Origin: Agromyces sp. NDB4Y10
GTDB lineage: Bacteria > Actinomycetota > Actinomycetes > Actinomycetales > Microbacteriaceae
Direction: 5' to 3'
Assembly (NCBI RefSeq): GCF_001620055.1
Contig: NZ_LQGY01000002.1
Span: forward strand, 1-64,000
DNA length: 64,000 nt
The position numbers and the translations under genes were made by a program. Within the stretch, counting starts at the first letter, position 1. Every line of letters begins with the position of its first letter. The notes below the pieces were generated by a model, which worked only from the letters and a program-made list of their open reading frames with translations, was not told the DNA's origin and did not search any database. Positions 46,764 to 55,308 of this stretch are shown here, piece after piece.

Positions 46764-47855
46764 ATGACGATCACGCACGACCCGGCACCCTCCGCAGAGG
46801 TCCACGCCGCACTTCCCCTCGACGCACCCGACCACGAGCGCGTGCTCATCACGCGCGGTCCGCGCTCGGGCCTCACCATCATCGTCGCGGTGCACTCGAC
46901 CGCCCTCGGCCAGGCCCTCGGCGGCGCCCGCGTCTGGCACTACGAGCACTGGACCGACGCGCTCGCCGACGCCCTCCGCCTCTCGCAGGCGATGACCCTC
47001 AAGAACGCCGCCGCAGGCCTCGCCCGTGGCGGCGGCAAGTCCGTCGTGTGCATCCCCGCCGGAGTCACGCTCGACGAGGCCCGTCGCCACGACGCCATGC
47101 TCGACCTCGGCGACGCCGTCGAGTCGCTCGGCGGCGCCTACATGACCGCCGAGGACGTCGGCACGAGCGCCGAGCTCATGGCCGTCGTCCACGAGCGCAC
47201 GGAGCACGTGTGCGGCCTGCCGGCCGAGCAGGGCGGCGTCGGCGAGCCCGCCGACGCCACGGCCGCGGGCGTCCACGCCGGCATCCTCGCGACCCTCGAC
47301 CACGTGTTCGGATCCCGCGAGGTCGCGGGGCGCCACTTCGTCGTCGCCGGCCTCGGCCAGGTCGGCGGCCGGCTGGCTCGCGCGCTGGCCGCGGGCGGCG
47401 CACGGCTCACGGTGACGGATGTCGCGGAGTCCAAGCGCGCGCTCGCGGAGGAGCTCGGGGCCGACTGGGTGGCGCCGGGCGAGGCGCATCGCGTCGAGGC
47501 CGACGTGTTCGTGCCGTGCGGACTCGGCGGCGTGCTCACCGGCCGGGTCGTCGAGGAGCTGCGGGTGCGCGCCGTCGTCGGCGCCGCGAACAACCAGCTC
47601 GCCGAGCGCGACGTCGCCCGCAGCCTTCGGGCCCGGGGGATCGCATGGGCGCCCGACTTCGTCGTGAACGCCGGCGGCGTCGTCTACCTCGACCTCGCGT
47701 CCACGCCGGGCATCGGCCAGGACGAGCTCGACCAGCGCATCGCCGGCATCGGCGACGTCGTCGCCGCCGTCCTCCGCGACGCGGACGCGGCGGGCATCAC
47801 GACGCTCGAGGCCGCGGAGCGCATCGCCGCGGCACGCCTGGCCGCCGCGCGCTGA
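46764..47855 (+). CDS. Leucine/valine/phenylalanine-type amino-acid dehydrogenase
   Basis: 363 residues, Glu/Leu/Phe/Val dehydrogenase family. Deaminates a hydrophobic amino acid to the 2-oxo acid with NAD. MTLKNAAAGLARGGGKSVV holds both the substrate Lys (MTLKNA) and the catalytic Lys (GGGKS); YMTAEDVGTS and the Rossmann motif VVAGLGQVGGRLA follow, then NAGGVVYLD. Whether Leu, Val or Phe is preferred cannot be read. ATG 46764 with AAGGAG eight bases upstream. TACCCT at 46688 is a possible -10 box. A catabolic link with the Liv transporter is possible but unproven. Confidence 0.88.
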   Translation: MTITHDPAPSAEVHAALPLDAPDHERVLITRGPRSGLTIIVAVHSTALGQALGGARVWHYEHWTDALADALRLSQAMTLKNAAAGLARGGGKSVVCIPAGVTLDEARRHDAMLDLGDAVESLGGAYMTAEDVGTSAELMAVVHERTEHVCGLPAEQGGVGEPADATAAGVHAGILATLDHVFGSREVAGRHFVVAGLGQVGGRLARALAAGGARLTVTDVAESKRALAEELGADWVAPGEAHRVEADVFVPCGLGGVLTGRVVEELRVRAVVGAANNQLAERDVARSLRARGIAWAPDFVVNAGGVVYLDLASTPGIGQDELDQRIAGIGDVVAAVLRDADAAGITTLEAAERIAAARLAAAR

Positions 47856-47923
47856 GCCGGACCCCGCCTGCCGGGGCGTCGTCGTGCGACGGCGCCCCGG
47901 CATCCGGGTCCCCCCGCCACCGA

Positions 47924-47929
47924 TAGGCT
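47924..47929 (+). promoter_or_regulatory. -10 box of the DDAH-fusion gene (leaderless)
   Basis: TAGGCT ends six bases before the ATG at 47936, with no ribosome site. Confidence 0.45.
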
Positions 47930-47935
47930 GGCGCC

Positions 47936-49195
47936 ATGACGACGCCCCCCGCGATCCGCCTCCCCGCCGTCCCGGACCGTTCCCCGTCGCAGACGTCGGT
48001 GGCGCGCCGGAGCATCGCGGCGATCGCGTCCGCGGCGGCCGTGGCGGTCGTGGCGTTCGTCTCCGGCGTGCTCGCGACCTCGCTCGCGCAGGGGCAGAAC
48101 CCCGCCGTGTTCGGGCAGGCCTTCGGATACTTCTCGCTCGCCGCGGTCGTGCTCTGGGCGCTCCTGTGCGTCGCGAACGCCGCGGGTGCGCTGCGCGCGT
48201 GGTTCCTCGCCGCGCTCGCGGGGCTCACGTCGGCGGTGCTGGCCGCGCTCCTGGCCGCGAGCACGAACGTCCTCTCGCGCGGCATCGAGGTGACCGGGCA
48301 GGTCTTCTCGGTCCTCCTCGGCTCGCTCGCGGGCATCAACCTCGTCTTCATCGTCGCGGCGGTGCTCGCCGAGATCTTCCTCGCGCCTCGCGTCGAGCGG
48401 GCGGTCCTGCACCACCGGCCCCGGCGCCAGCAGCGCCGCGTGGCCCTCGTGCGCATCCCCGCCTCGAACCTCGGCGAGGGCGAGTTGACGCACCTCGAGC
48501 GGCGAGCGGTCGACACCGCGAAGGCCGACGAGCAGTGGGACGACTACTGCGCGGCGCTCGTCGCGGAGGGCTGGGACACCGTCGAGGTCGACGCGGCCCC
48601 CGACCTGCCCGACTCGGTCTTCATCGAGGACACCGTCGTGTTCTTCGGCGACCTCGCGGTCCTGGCGAACCCGGGCGCCGACTCGCGCAAGCCCGAGGTC
48701 GAGGCGGTCGAGCGCGCCGTCCGCGCGATCCCGGGCATCTCGATCGCCCGCATCACCGCGCCCGGCACGCTCGACGGCGGCGACGTCCTCAAGGTCGGCG
48801 GCACGGTCTACGTCGGCGCGTCGAGCCGCACCAACGCGGAGGGCATCCGGCAGCTGCGCGGCATCCTCGCGGCACGTGGGTACACCGTCGTCGCGGTGCC
48901 GATGACGAAGGCGCTGCACCTGAAGAGCGGTGCGACCGCGTTGCCCGACGGCACGGTGATCGGGCACCCCGACCTCCTCGAGACGACCTCGCTGTTCCCG
49001 CGGTTCCTCGCGGTGCCCGAGCCGGAGGGCGTCGCGGTCGTGCTGCTCTCCGACGAGACGCTGCTCATGTCGGCGTCCGCGCCGCGCACGGCCGAGCTGC
49101 TGTCGAACCTCGGCTACCGCGTCGTGACGGTCGACATCAGCGAGTTCGAGAAGCTCGAGGGCTGCGTCACGTGCCTGTCGGTCCGGGTGCGCTGA
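47936..49195 (+). CDS. Membrane domain fused to a DDAH-family amidinohydrolase
   Basis: 419 residues. Residues 25-150 contain four hydrophobic helices; residues ~165-419 match dimethylarginine dimethylaminohydrolase/arginine-deiminase-like enzymes: IPASNLGEGELTHLERR, DSVFIEDTVVFFGDLAVLANPGADSRKPE (core FIEDTVVFFGD, with the substrate-binding Glu/Asp), LDGGDVLKVGGTVYVG, the catalytic His in LHLKSGATAL and the nucleophile Cys in EGCVTCLSVRVR at the C-terminus. DDAH frees citrulline and dimethylamine from methylated arginine. Ordinary DDAH is ~255-285 residues and soluble, so the N-terminal membrane part is the unusual feature. Substrate not certain. Confidence 0.85.
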   Translation: MTTPPAIRLPAVPDRSPSQTSVARRSIAAIASAAAVAVVAFVSGVLATSLAQGQNPAVFGQAFGYFSLAAVVLWALLCVANAAGALRAWFLAALAGLTSAVLAALLAASTNVLSRGIEVTGQVFSVLLGSLAGINLVFIVAAVLAEIFLAPRVERAVLHHRPRRQQRRVALVRIPASNLGEGELTHLERRAVDTAKADEQWDDYCAALVAEGWDTVEVDAAPDLPDSVFIEDTVVFFGDLAVLANPGADSRKPEVEAVERAVRAIPGISIARITAPGTLDGGDVLKVGGTVYVGASSRTNAEGIRQLRGILAARGYTVVAVPMTKALHLKSGATALPDGTVIGHPDLLETTSLFPRFLAVPEPEGVAVVLLSDETLLMSASAPRTAELLSNLGYRVVTVDISEFEKLEGCVTCLSVRVR

Positions 49196-49233
49196 CCACG
49201 CCGCCGGTCCGTTCGGAGGTCGCGAACTCGCTC

Positions 49234-49263
49234 TTGCGCGCCGACGGCGGATGCCCATAGCCT
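49234..49263 (+). promoter_or_regulatory. Promoter of the exporter leader transcript
   Basis: TTGCGC (49234-49239) and TAGCCT (49258-49263) with an 18-base spacer. Transcription would start near 49270, giving a leader of about 300 bases before the first exporter gene. Confidence 0.5.
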
Positions 49264-49332
49264 GAAGGGCTGGCCGTGCGGGGAACCATCCGCCGGCCAT
49301 GGGGTTCGTTGACCACGACGCAGGAGGACGAC

Positions 49333-49416
49333 ATGCAGATCACCGACACTCTCGCCCGCACGGTCGCGGCGTTCGGTCCTGCCGTCCCGGTGTCCGCCCC
49401 GACCCAGGCCGGCTAG
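49333..49416 (+). CDS. 27-residue leader peptide ahead of the ABC exporter
   Basis: A short ORF with AGGAGG five bases before its ATG, the best ribosome site in this part of the window. The peptide begins MQITDTLARTV and ends APTQAG; its second half is Pro/Val/Ala-rich (FGPAVPVSAP), and the stop is TAG. It is too short to be an ordinary gene and its end overlaps the first of three GCCGGC copies that could pair in alternative ways. In B. subtilis a leader peptide (BmrB) controls the heterodimeric exporter BmrCD by ribosome-mediated attenuation; I infer a similar role here from position and form, not from sequence similarity. Confidence 0.6.
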   Translation: MQITDTLARTVAAFGPAVPVSAPTQAG

Positions 49417-49434
49417 CTCCGACCGGGTCCACGT

Positions 49435-49451
49435 GCCGGCGAGTCGCCGGC
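49435..49451 (+). promoter_or_regulatory. Hairpin 1 after the leader ORF
   Basis: GCCGGCGA-G-TCGCCGGC, an almost perfect stem 18 bases after the leader stop. Each arm contains GCCGGC, and another GCCGGC forms the last two sense codons of the leader (49408-49413), so two mutually exclusive pairings exist. Confidence 0.5.
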
Positions 49452-49462
49452 TGCCCACGACC

Positions 49463-49479
49463 GCGGGAACGATTCCCGC
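49463..49479 (+). promoter_or_regulatory. Hairpin 2 in the exporter leader
   Basis: GCGGGAA and TTCCCGC form a 7-bp stem around CGA, 11 bases beyond hairpin 1. Confidence 0.4.
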
Positions 49480-49568
49480 CGTTCGCGCGCCCACGCGCGC
49501 GCCTCCACGTCTCCATTCGACGAGGTCCTCGCTGAGCGACCCGTCGCGCTTTCCCGGAAGGATCCGGC

Positions 49569-51473
49569 GTGACCGCCACCCATCCCCAGCTCCACCCTCC
49601 GCATGACCGGCGCCCCGGCACCGTGCGCGCGCTCCTGCGCCTCCGTGCCTACGCCCGCCCCGCCATCCCGTGGATCCTCGCGGGCATGGGCGCGTCGCTG
49701 ACCGCCCAGCTCGTCGCCCTGTCGATCCCGCAGGTACTGCAGGCGATCGTCGACGGGCCGCTCAGCGACGGCGACGCGGCATCCGTCGTGCCCCTGGCGC
49801 TGCTCGTGCTCGGGCTCGGCGTGCTCGAGGCGCTGCTCGTCGCGCTTCGGCGGTGGTTCGTCCTGAAGCCCGGCACGCGCGTCGAGGCGTCGATGCGCAA
49901 CACGCTGTACGCGAAGCTGCAGGACCTTCCCGTGAGCTTCCACGACCGCTGGCCGAGCGGGCAGCTGCTCTCGCGCGCGGTGAGCGACCTGAACCTCATC
50001 CGCCGTTGGATGTCGTTCGGCCTCGTGCTGCTCACGGTGAACCTCATCGTGATCCTCGTCGGCATCGGCATCCTCGTGTCGATGAACTGGATGCTCGGGC
50101 TCGCGTTCCTCGTCGCGTCGCTGCCGCTCTGGGTCGTCGGCTACCGCTTCGAGGGCCGCTACTCGGAGGTCTCGCGGCGCAGCCAGGACCAGCAGGGCGA
50201 CCTCGCGACCGCCGTCGAGGAGTCGGTGCACGGCATCCGGGTGCTGAAGGCGTTCGGCCGCGGCAAGCACGCACTCACGACGTTCCGCGCGCAGGCCGAG
50301 ACGCTGCGCTCGACCGAGCTCGAGAAGGGGCGCCTCGAAGCGGCCATCTGGTTCTGGCTCATCGTGATCCCCGCGATCGCCCTCGCGGGCTGCCTCGTGC
50401 TCGGCGTGTGGCTCGCCGCGCAGGGCACGCTCACGGTGGGCGAGCTCGTCGCGTTCTTCGCCACCGCGGGCGTGCTCGCGTGGCCGATCGAGTCGATCGG
50501 GTTCCTGCTCGCGTTCACGCTCGACGCGCGCGCGGCGACCGACCGCTACTTCGACATCATCGACAGCCGGAACGACATCGTCGACCCCGAGCGTCCCGTG
50601 TCGATCGAGCGGCCGCGCGGCGAGCTCGCGTTCCGCGACGTGCACTTCCGCTACCAGGACTCGCCCGAGCGGTTCGGCGACCTGCTCGACGGCGTCGACC
50701 TCGTGGTGCGACCCGGGGAGACCATGGCGCTCGTCGGCCTGACCGGCTCGGGCAAGACCACGATGACCGCGCTCGCGACCCGCCTGTACGACGTCACCGC
50801 CGGCGCGGTCGAGCTCGACGGCGTCGACGTGCGCGCGCTCAGCCGCGAGGAACTGCGCCGCCACATCGCGATGGCCTTCGAGGACGCCACGCTGTTCTCG
50901 GCGTCGGTGCGCGACAACGTGCTGCTCGGCCGGCCCGAGCTCACGGGCGACGCGGCAGCCGACCCCGCCGTCGCCGCCGAGGCCGAGCGCGTGCTCGAGG
51001 AGGCGCTGCGCATCGCGCAGGCCGGCTTCGCCCACGGCCTGCCGGACGGGCTCGACACGAAGGTCGGCGAGGAGGGCATGAGCCTCTCGGGCGGTCAGCG
51101 ACAGCGCCTCGCGCTCGCTCGCGCCATCGCGGCGAACCCCGCCGTGCTCGTGCTCGACGACCCGCTGTCGGCGCTCGACGTCGCGACCGAGGCCAAGGTG
51201 GAGGCCGAGCTGCGCCGCGTGCTGGCCGACACCACCGCGCTCATCGTGGCGCACCGGCCGTCGACCGTGATGCTCGCCGACCGCGTCGCCCTCCTCGAGG
51301 ACGGGCGCATCACGGCGGTCGGCACGCACTCCGAGCTGCTCGCCACGAGCGAGCACTACCGCTTCGTCATCTCGAGCCTCGAGGACGAGGAGCGGGGCCG
51401 CCAGGCCGAGTCGACCGACCGCATCGAGGACGCGGCCGACGAACTGGACGAACGAGAGGAGGTGGCGCGATGA
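49569..51473 (+). CDS. ABC exporter half-transporter with degenerate catalytic site
   Basis: 634 residues: six membrane helices (about residues 33-300) and one ATPase domain (about 350-590). Walker A is GLTGSGKTT and the signature LSGGQRQRL is intact, but Walker B ends VLDDPLS, with Asp where the catalytic Glu should be, and the Q loop reads AFEDATLF, with Glu for Gln. This is the pattern of the inactive-site half of heterodimeric multidrug exporters such as BmrCD or TM287/288. The C-terminus is acidic. Start GTG 49569 with GGAAGGA. Its stop overlaps the next gene (ATGA), so the pair is translated together. Confidence 0.9.
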   Translation: MTATHPQLHPPHDRRPGTVRALLRLRAYARPAIPWILAGMGASLTAQLVALSIPQVLQAIVDGPLSDGDAASVVPLALLVLGLGVLEALLVALRRWFVLKPGTRVEASMRNTLYAKLQDLPVSFHDRWPSGQLLSRAVSDLNLIRRWMSFGLVLLTVNLIVILVGIGILVSMNWMLGLAFLVASLPLWVVGYRFEGRYSEVSRRSQDQQGDLATAVEESVHGIRVLKAFGRGKHALTTFRAQAETLRSTELEKGRLEAAIWFWLIVIPAIALAGCLVLGVWLAAQGTLTVGELVAFFATAGVLAWPIESIGFLLAFTLDARAATDRYFDIIDSRNDIVDPERPVSIERPRGELAFRDVHFRYQDSPERFGDLLDGVDLVVRPGETMALVGLTGSGKTTMTALATRLYDVTAGAVELDGVDVRALSREELRRHIAMAFEDATLFSASVRDNVLLGRPELTGDAAADPAVAAEAERVLEEALRIAQAGFAHGLPDGLDTKVGEEGMSLSGGQRQRLALARAIAANPAVLVLDDPLSALDVATEAKVEAELRRVLADTTALIVAHRPSTVMLADRVALLEDGRITAVGTHSELLATSEHYRFVISSLEDEERGRQAESTDRIEDAADELDEREEVAR

Positions 51474-53275
51474 CCGTCACCGGTGTCGCCGGCGAGGAAC
51501 GCCACGACTTCACCAAGGCCGAGTCGAAGCAGATCCGGCAGCGGTCGCTGCGCCTGCTGCGCTCGCTGCTGCACCCCGTGCGGGGAACGCTGTGGCTCAC
51601 CATGGCGGTCGTGCTCGTCTCGACCCTCGCCCAGGTCGCCGGACCCGCCCTCATCGCGTACGGCATCGACCGCGGCCTGCCCGCCCTCGTCGAGGGCGAG
51701 TGGATGCCGGTGGCCTTCGCCGGGTTCGCGTACCTGTTCACGGGCGTCGTCGGCGCGTTCCTCATCGCCTGGTACATCCGCCTCGCGGCGCGCATCAGCC
51801 AAGCGGTGCTCATCGACCTGCGCACGCGCATCTTCCTGCACACGCAGAAGCTGTCGCTCGAGTTCCACGAGTCGTACACGTCCGGGCGCATCATCTCCCG
51901 GCAGACGAGCGACCTCGACGCGATTCGCGAGCTCCTCGACGAGGGCGTGAACGCGCTCGTGCGCGGCACGCTGTACATGGGGTTCACGGGTATCGCGCTG
52001 GTGCTGCTCGATCCCGTGTCGGGCCTCGTGCTCGCCGGGTCGATCCTGCCGCTCGCGCTGCTCACGCGGTGGTTCCAGCAGCGGTCGCAGCGGCTGTTCC
52101 GCCGGTCGCGGACGGCGTCGGCGAACCTCATCGTGCAGTTCGTCGAGACCATGACGGGCATCCGCGCGGTGCAGGCGTTCCGCACCGAGCGCCGCAACCG
52201 GAAGGAGTTCGGCCGGCTGGTCGAGGACTACCGCGACGTCAACGCGCGCGTCATCCAGCTGTTCGGCATCTACGACCCCGGGCTGATCCTGATCGGCAAC
52301 GTCACGGTCGCCGTCGTGCTGCTCGTGGGCGGCCTCCGGGTCATCGACGGACAGCTCGAGATCGGCGTCCTGCTCGCGGCGCTGCTGTACACGCGCCGGT
52401 TCTTCGACCCGCTCGAGGACATGGCGATGTTCTACAACGGCTACCAGTCCGCGGCATCCGCGCTCGAGAAGATCTCGGGCGTGCTCGAGGAGGACCCGAG
52501 CGTGCCCGACCCGCGCGACCCGGTCGACCTGTGGAAGGCCGACGGTCGCGTGCGGTTCGAGGGCGTCGAGTTCGCGTACACCCCCGAGCGGATGGTGCTG
52601 CCGAGGTTCGACCTCGACGTCCCCGCCGGGCAGACCATCGCGCTGGTGGGTTCCACGGGTGCCGGCAAGTCGACGCTCGCGAAGCTCATCGCCCGGTTCT
52701 ACGACCCGAGCGACGGCGTGGTGGAGCTCGACGGCGTCGACCTCCGGCGACTGCACCCGAAGGACCTGCGCCGCGCGATCGTGATGGTCACGCAGGAGGC
52801 GTACCTGTTCTCCGGTTCGGTGGCCGACAACATCCGGCTGGGCAAGCCGGATGCCACGCCGGAGGAGATCATCGCCGCGGCGAAGGCGGTCGGCGCGCAC
52901 GAGTTCATCGAGGGCCTGCCGAACGGGTACGACACCGACGTGAACAAGCGCGGCGGGCGCGTCTCGGCGGGCCAGCGCCAGCTCATCTCGTTCGCGCGCG
53001 CGTTCCTCGCCGACCCGGCGGTGCTGATCCTCGACGAGGCGACCTCGTCGCTCGACATCCCGTCGGAGCGCGCCGTGCAGGAGGGCCTGCAGACCCTGCT
53101 CGCCGACCGCACCGCGGTGATCATCGCGCACCGCCTGTCGACCGTCGCGATCGCCGATCGCGTGCTCGTCATGGAGCACGGCCGGATCGTCGAGGACGGC
53201 GCGCCGGCCGAGCTCATCGGCGGGTCGGGTCGCTTCGCGAAGCTGCACGCCGCCTGGCGCGACTCGCTCGTGTGA
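51470..53275 (+). CDS. ABC exporter half-transporter, catalytic partner
   Basis: 601 residues with six helices (about 45-300) and an ATPase domain (about 355-590). Walker [11 protein letters not shown] loop MVTQEAYLF, Walker [11 protein letters not shown] and switch His (IIAHRLST) are canonical; the signature, RVSAGQRQL, has Ala for Gly. Paired with the previous protein, this gives one working site (this Walker B plus LSGGQ of the partner) and one degenerate site. Such exporters move drugs, lipids or peptides; the substrate is unknown. Starts with ATGA overlap and ends at a strong terminator. Confidence 0.92.
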   Translation: MTVTGVAGEERHDFTKAESKQIRQRSLRLLRSLLHPVRGTLWLTMAVVLVSTLAQVAGPALIAYGIDRGLPALVEGEWMPVAFAGFAYLFTGVVGAFLIAWYIRLAARISQAVLIDLRTRIFLHTQKLSLEFHESYTSGRIISRQTSDLDAIRELLDEGVNALVRGTLYMGFTGIALVLLDPVSGLVLAGSILPLALLTRWFQQRSQRLFRRSRTASANLIVQFVETMTGIRAVQAFRTERRNRKEFGRLVEDYRDVNARVIQLFGIYDPGLILIGNVTVAVVLLVGGLRVIDGQLEIGVLLAALLYTRRFFDPLEDMAMFYNGYQSAASALEKISGVLEEDPSVPDPRDPVDLWKADGRVRFEGVEFAYTPERMVLPRFDLDVPAGQTIALVGSTGAGKSTLAKLIARFYDPSDGVVELDGVDLRRLHPKDLRRAIVMVTQEAYLFSGSVADNIRLGKPDATPEEIIAAAKAVGAHEFIEGLPNGYDTDVNKRGGRVSAGQRQLISFARAFLADPAVLILDEATSSLDIPSERAVQEGLQTLLADRTAVIIAHRLSTVAIADRVLVMEHGRIVEDGAPAELIGGSGRFAKLHAAWRDSLV

Positions 53276-53281
53276 CGGTGA

Positions 53282-53313
53282 CGGATGCCGCGGGCCCCGG
53301 CTCGCGGCATCCG
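53282..53313. terminator. Bidirectional terminator between exporter and decarboxylase genes
   Basis: CGGATGCCGCG and CGCGGCATCCG make a perfect 11-bp stem around a 10-base loop, seven bases after the exporter stop and five before the end of the convergent decarboxylase gene. It is built from the recurrent GGATGCC motif. Confidence 0.7.
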
Positions 53314-53317
53314 CTCG

Positions 53318-54643
53318 TCACCCCTCGGGGAGGACCACGACCGGGGTCGGGGCGATGCCGTTGAAGCCGGTCGCGGTGGCCCACGTGTAGGCGCCCATCA
53401 TGGGGGAGACCAGGAGGTCGCCGTCGGCGAGGGGCGGCAGCGGCAGCCGGCGTGCGATCACGTCGACGCTGTCGCAGGTGGGACCGGCGAGCGTGACGGG
53501 CACCCGCCGGCGCGCGGGGCGGCGGGCGGCGAGGGCATCGGCGGCGCCGACCGGCCGGTCCGGCTCCACGCCGAGCTCCGCGGCGGCGAACACGAGCGCG
53601 TGCACGTCCTCGGCGGGGATGTTCGAGTACGCGCCGTACAGTCCCTCGTCGAGGTAGTGCCAGCGTCCGTCGGCGCGGTCGCTCGTGCCGATGACCCGTG
53701 TGACGAGCGTCATGGCGGGCGCGGCGATGAAGCGGCCCGGCTCGACGACGACCCGCACGTGCGGCGGCACGGCCGCGAGCGCCGAGCGGATGCCGCGGGC
53801 CAGCTCGCCGAGCGACGGGACGGGCTCGTCGTACGCGACGGGGAAGCCGCCGCCGAGGTCGAGCAGCTCGAACCGGATGCCGTGCCGTGCCTCCAGCGTG
53901 CGCATGAGCCGCAGGGTGGCGTCGATCGCCCGGCGCCACGGCTCCGCCGACGTGGTCTGGCTGCCGACGTGGAACGTGAACCCGCGGACGCGCAGTCGTG
54001 CGGCGAGGCATCGCTCCACGAGCGCGGCGGCGTGCTCGGGCGCCACGCCGAACTTCGACGACAGGTCGGACTTGGCGCCGGGGTTCGGGAACGACAGTCG
54101 CACGAGGACGCCGACGTCGCAGCACGGGAGCCCGGCGAACTTGCCGATCTCCGACGGGCTGTCGACGACGAACGTGCGGATGCCGCGGAGGTACGCGCCC
54201 GTGATGTCGGCCACCGTCTTCACGGGGTGCGTGTGGAGGCAGGCCCCGATGGGGACGCCGTGACGTTCGAGCAGGTCGACCTCGCCGCGCGAGGCGACCT
54301 CGAACGAGGCGCCGGACGCGTGCACCGCGTCGATGACGGCCGGATGCGGCAGCGACTTCGTCGCGAAGTGGATGCCGGTGCGGGGCAGCTCGCGGCGGAG
54401 CTCGTCGACCTGCGCGGCGACGCGGGCCGGGTCGAGCACGAAGAGCGGCGAGCCGTGGGTGCGGACGAGGTCGTCGAGCCCGACGCGGCGAGCGTAGGCG
54501 GCCAGGTCGCGGCGGACGAGCTCCCGGTGCGAGGGGCGCCCGCGCGGCGGGCGGGCATCGGTGCGTCCGTGGCGGCGGTGGGAGCGCTCGGCGGGATCGC
54601 CCGTCACGCGAGGAGTCGGGCCCGTGCGGGTGAGCAGGCTCAT
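53318..54643 (-). CDS. Fold III PLP-dependent decarboxylase, ornithine decarboxylase-like
   Basis: 441 residues. A ~50-residue basic N-terminal extension precedes the alanine-racemase-type barrel. FATKSLPHPAVID holds the PLP Lys, HVGSQTTS the ring-stacking His, LLDLGGGFPV and EPGRFIAAPA the phosphate loops, and GPTCDSVDVI near the end the catalytic Cys-Asp pair of the ornithine/lysine decarboxylase group; diaminopimelate decarboxylases have a different (CESGD) motif. Likely product is putrescine or cadaverine, but substrate is not certain. Its ATG overlaps the stop of the upstream membrane gene (ATGA), so they are co-translated. The extension is unusual for the family. Confidence 0.87.
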   Translation of the reverse strand: MSLLTRTGPTPRVTGDPAERSHRRHGRTDARPPRGRPSHRELVRRDLAAYARRVGLDDLVRTHGSPLFVLDPARVAAQVDELRRELPRTGIHFATKSLPHPAVIDAVHASGASFEVASRGEVDLLERHGVPIGACLHTHPVKTVADITGAYLRGIRTFVVDSPSEIGKFAGLPCCDVGVLVRLSFPNPGAKSDLSSKFGVAPEHAAALVERCLAARLRVRGFTFHVGSQTTSAEPWRRAIDATLRLMRTLEARHGIRFELLDLGGGFPVAYDEPVPSLGELARGIRSALAAVPPHVRVVVEPGRFIAAPAMTLVTRVIGTSDRADGRWHYLDEGLYGAYSNIPAEDVHALVFAAAELGVEPDRPVGAADALAARRPARRRVPVTLAGPTCDSVDVIARRLPLPPLADGDLLVSPMMGAYTWATATGFNGIAPTPVVVLPEG

Positions 54644-55212
54644 CGGGTCACCGCCTCGAGTTCGGCCGCGGCGGACCCGGCGGTGCGCGTGCGGCGGGTG
54701 GCCGCGGCATCCGCTCGACCGTCGGGGAGGATGACCCGGCGGCCGAGTTCGAACGACGCGATGGCGATGACGTAGAAGACGGCGTCGGCGGCGAGCTTGC
54801 CCACGAGCCACGACGTCGGGCTCGGGCCGAGCCAGGACGCGGCGGCGATGAGCAGCGCCGGACGGGTGATGAACGTGTCGAGCACCTCGGCGGGGCCGAA
54901 CTCGGCCAGCATGCCGCGGAGCGTCAGTGCGATGGCGAACCCGGCGCGGCGGCCGCGGCCGTCCAGGCGCGTGACGCGCGCCGAGGCGAGGTGGCCGCGG
55001 ATGCCGCGGACGACGACGAGCGCGTAGTAGCCGACGGTCTCTGCGACGGTGCCGGCCACCGCAGCGACGACGATCGAGCCGCTCGCCTCGTACGCCGCCC
55101 ACGAGCCCGCCACCGCGGCGATCGTGCCGAGCACCTCGAGCGGCAGGTAGCGCGCGACCCACTGCGCGACGCGACCGCGGTGCGTTCGAGGGAGGCGAGC
55201 GGGATCCGACAT
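54640..55212 (-). CDS. Small membrane protein coupled to the decarboxylase
   Basis: 190 residues with about five hydrophobic helices. WVARYLPLEVLGTIAAVAGSWAAY begins the first (core YLPLEVLGTIAAVAGSW), and LIAAASWLGPSPTSWLVGKLAADAVFYVIA contains a conserved-looking GPSPTSWLVGKLAADA. I do not know the family. The four-base overlap with the decarboxylase gene suggests a functional link, for instance export or localisation of the amine product, but this is inference. ATG 55212 with no strong ribosome site. Confidence 0.72.
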   Translation of the reverse strand: MSDPARLPRTHRGRVAQWVARYLPLEVLGTIAAVAGSWAAYEASGSIVVAAVAGTVAETVGYYALVVVRGIRGHLASARVTRLDGRGRRAGFAIALTLRGMLAEFGPAEVLDTFITRPALLIAAASWLGPSPTSWLVGKLAADAVFYVIAIASFELGRRVILPDGRADAAATRRTRTAGSAAAELEAVTR

Positions 55213-55308
55213 GCCCCGAGCCTCCCAACGGCGCCGGTGCGACGGATCCGGATCCGCCCCTCGGATGCGTCGGGGGGACCCCTGAGATCGCCGGCCGCGC
55301 CGGGGCGG

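Larger units (their letters stand above)
49196..49568 (+). other. 373-base leader region of the ABC exporter genes
   Basis: Contains a promoter (49234-49263), a 27-codon ORF (49333-49416) and three hairpins: 49435-49451, 49463-49479 and a weaker GCGCGC/GCGCGC stem near 49483-49499. The region resembles known attenuation leaders in layout. It ends in the GGAAGGA ribosome site of the first exporter gene. No U-rich terminator is visible. Confidence 0.55.

Noticed and set aside
49414-49568. A U-rich intrinsic terminator in the exporter leader
   Set aside because: Hairpins exist but none is followed by a T tract, so I cannot claim a classical terminator; the attenuation idea rests on layout only.
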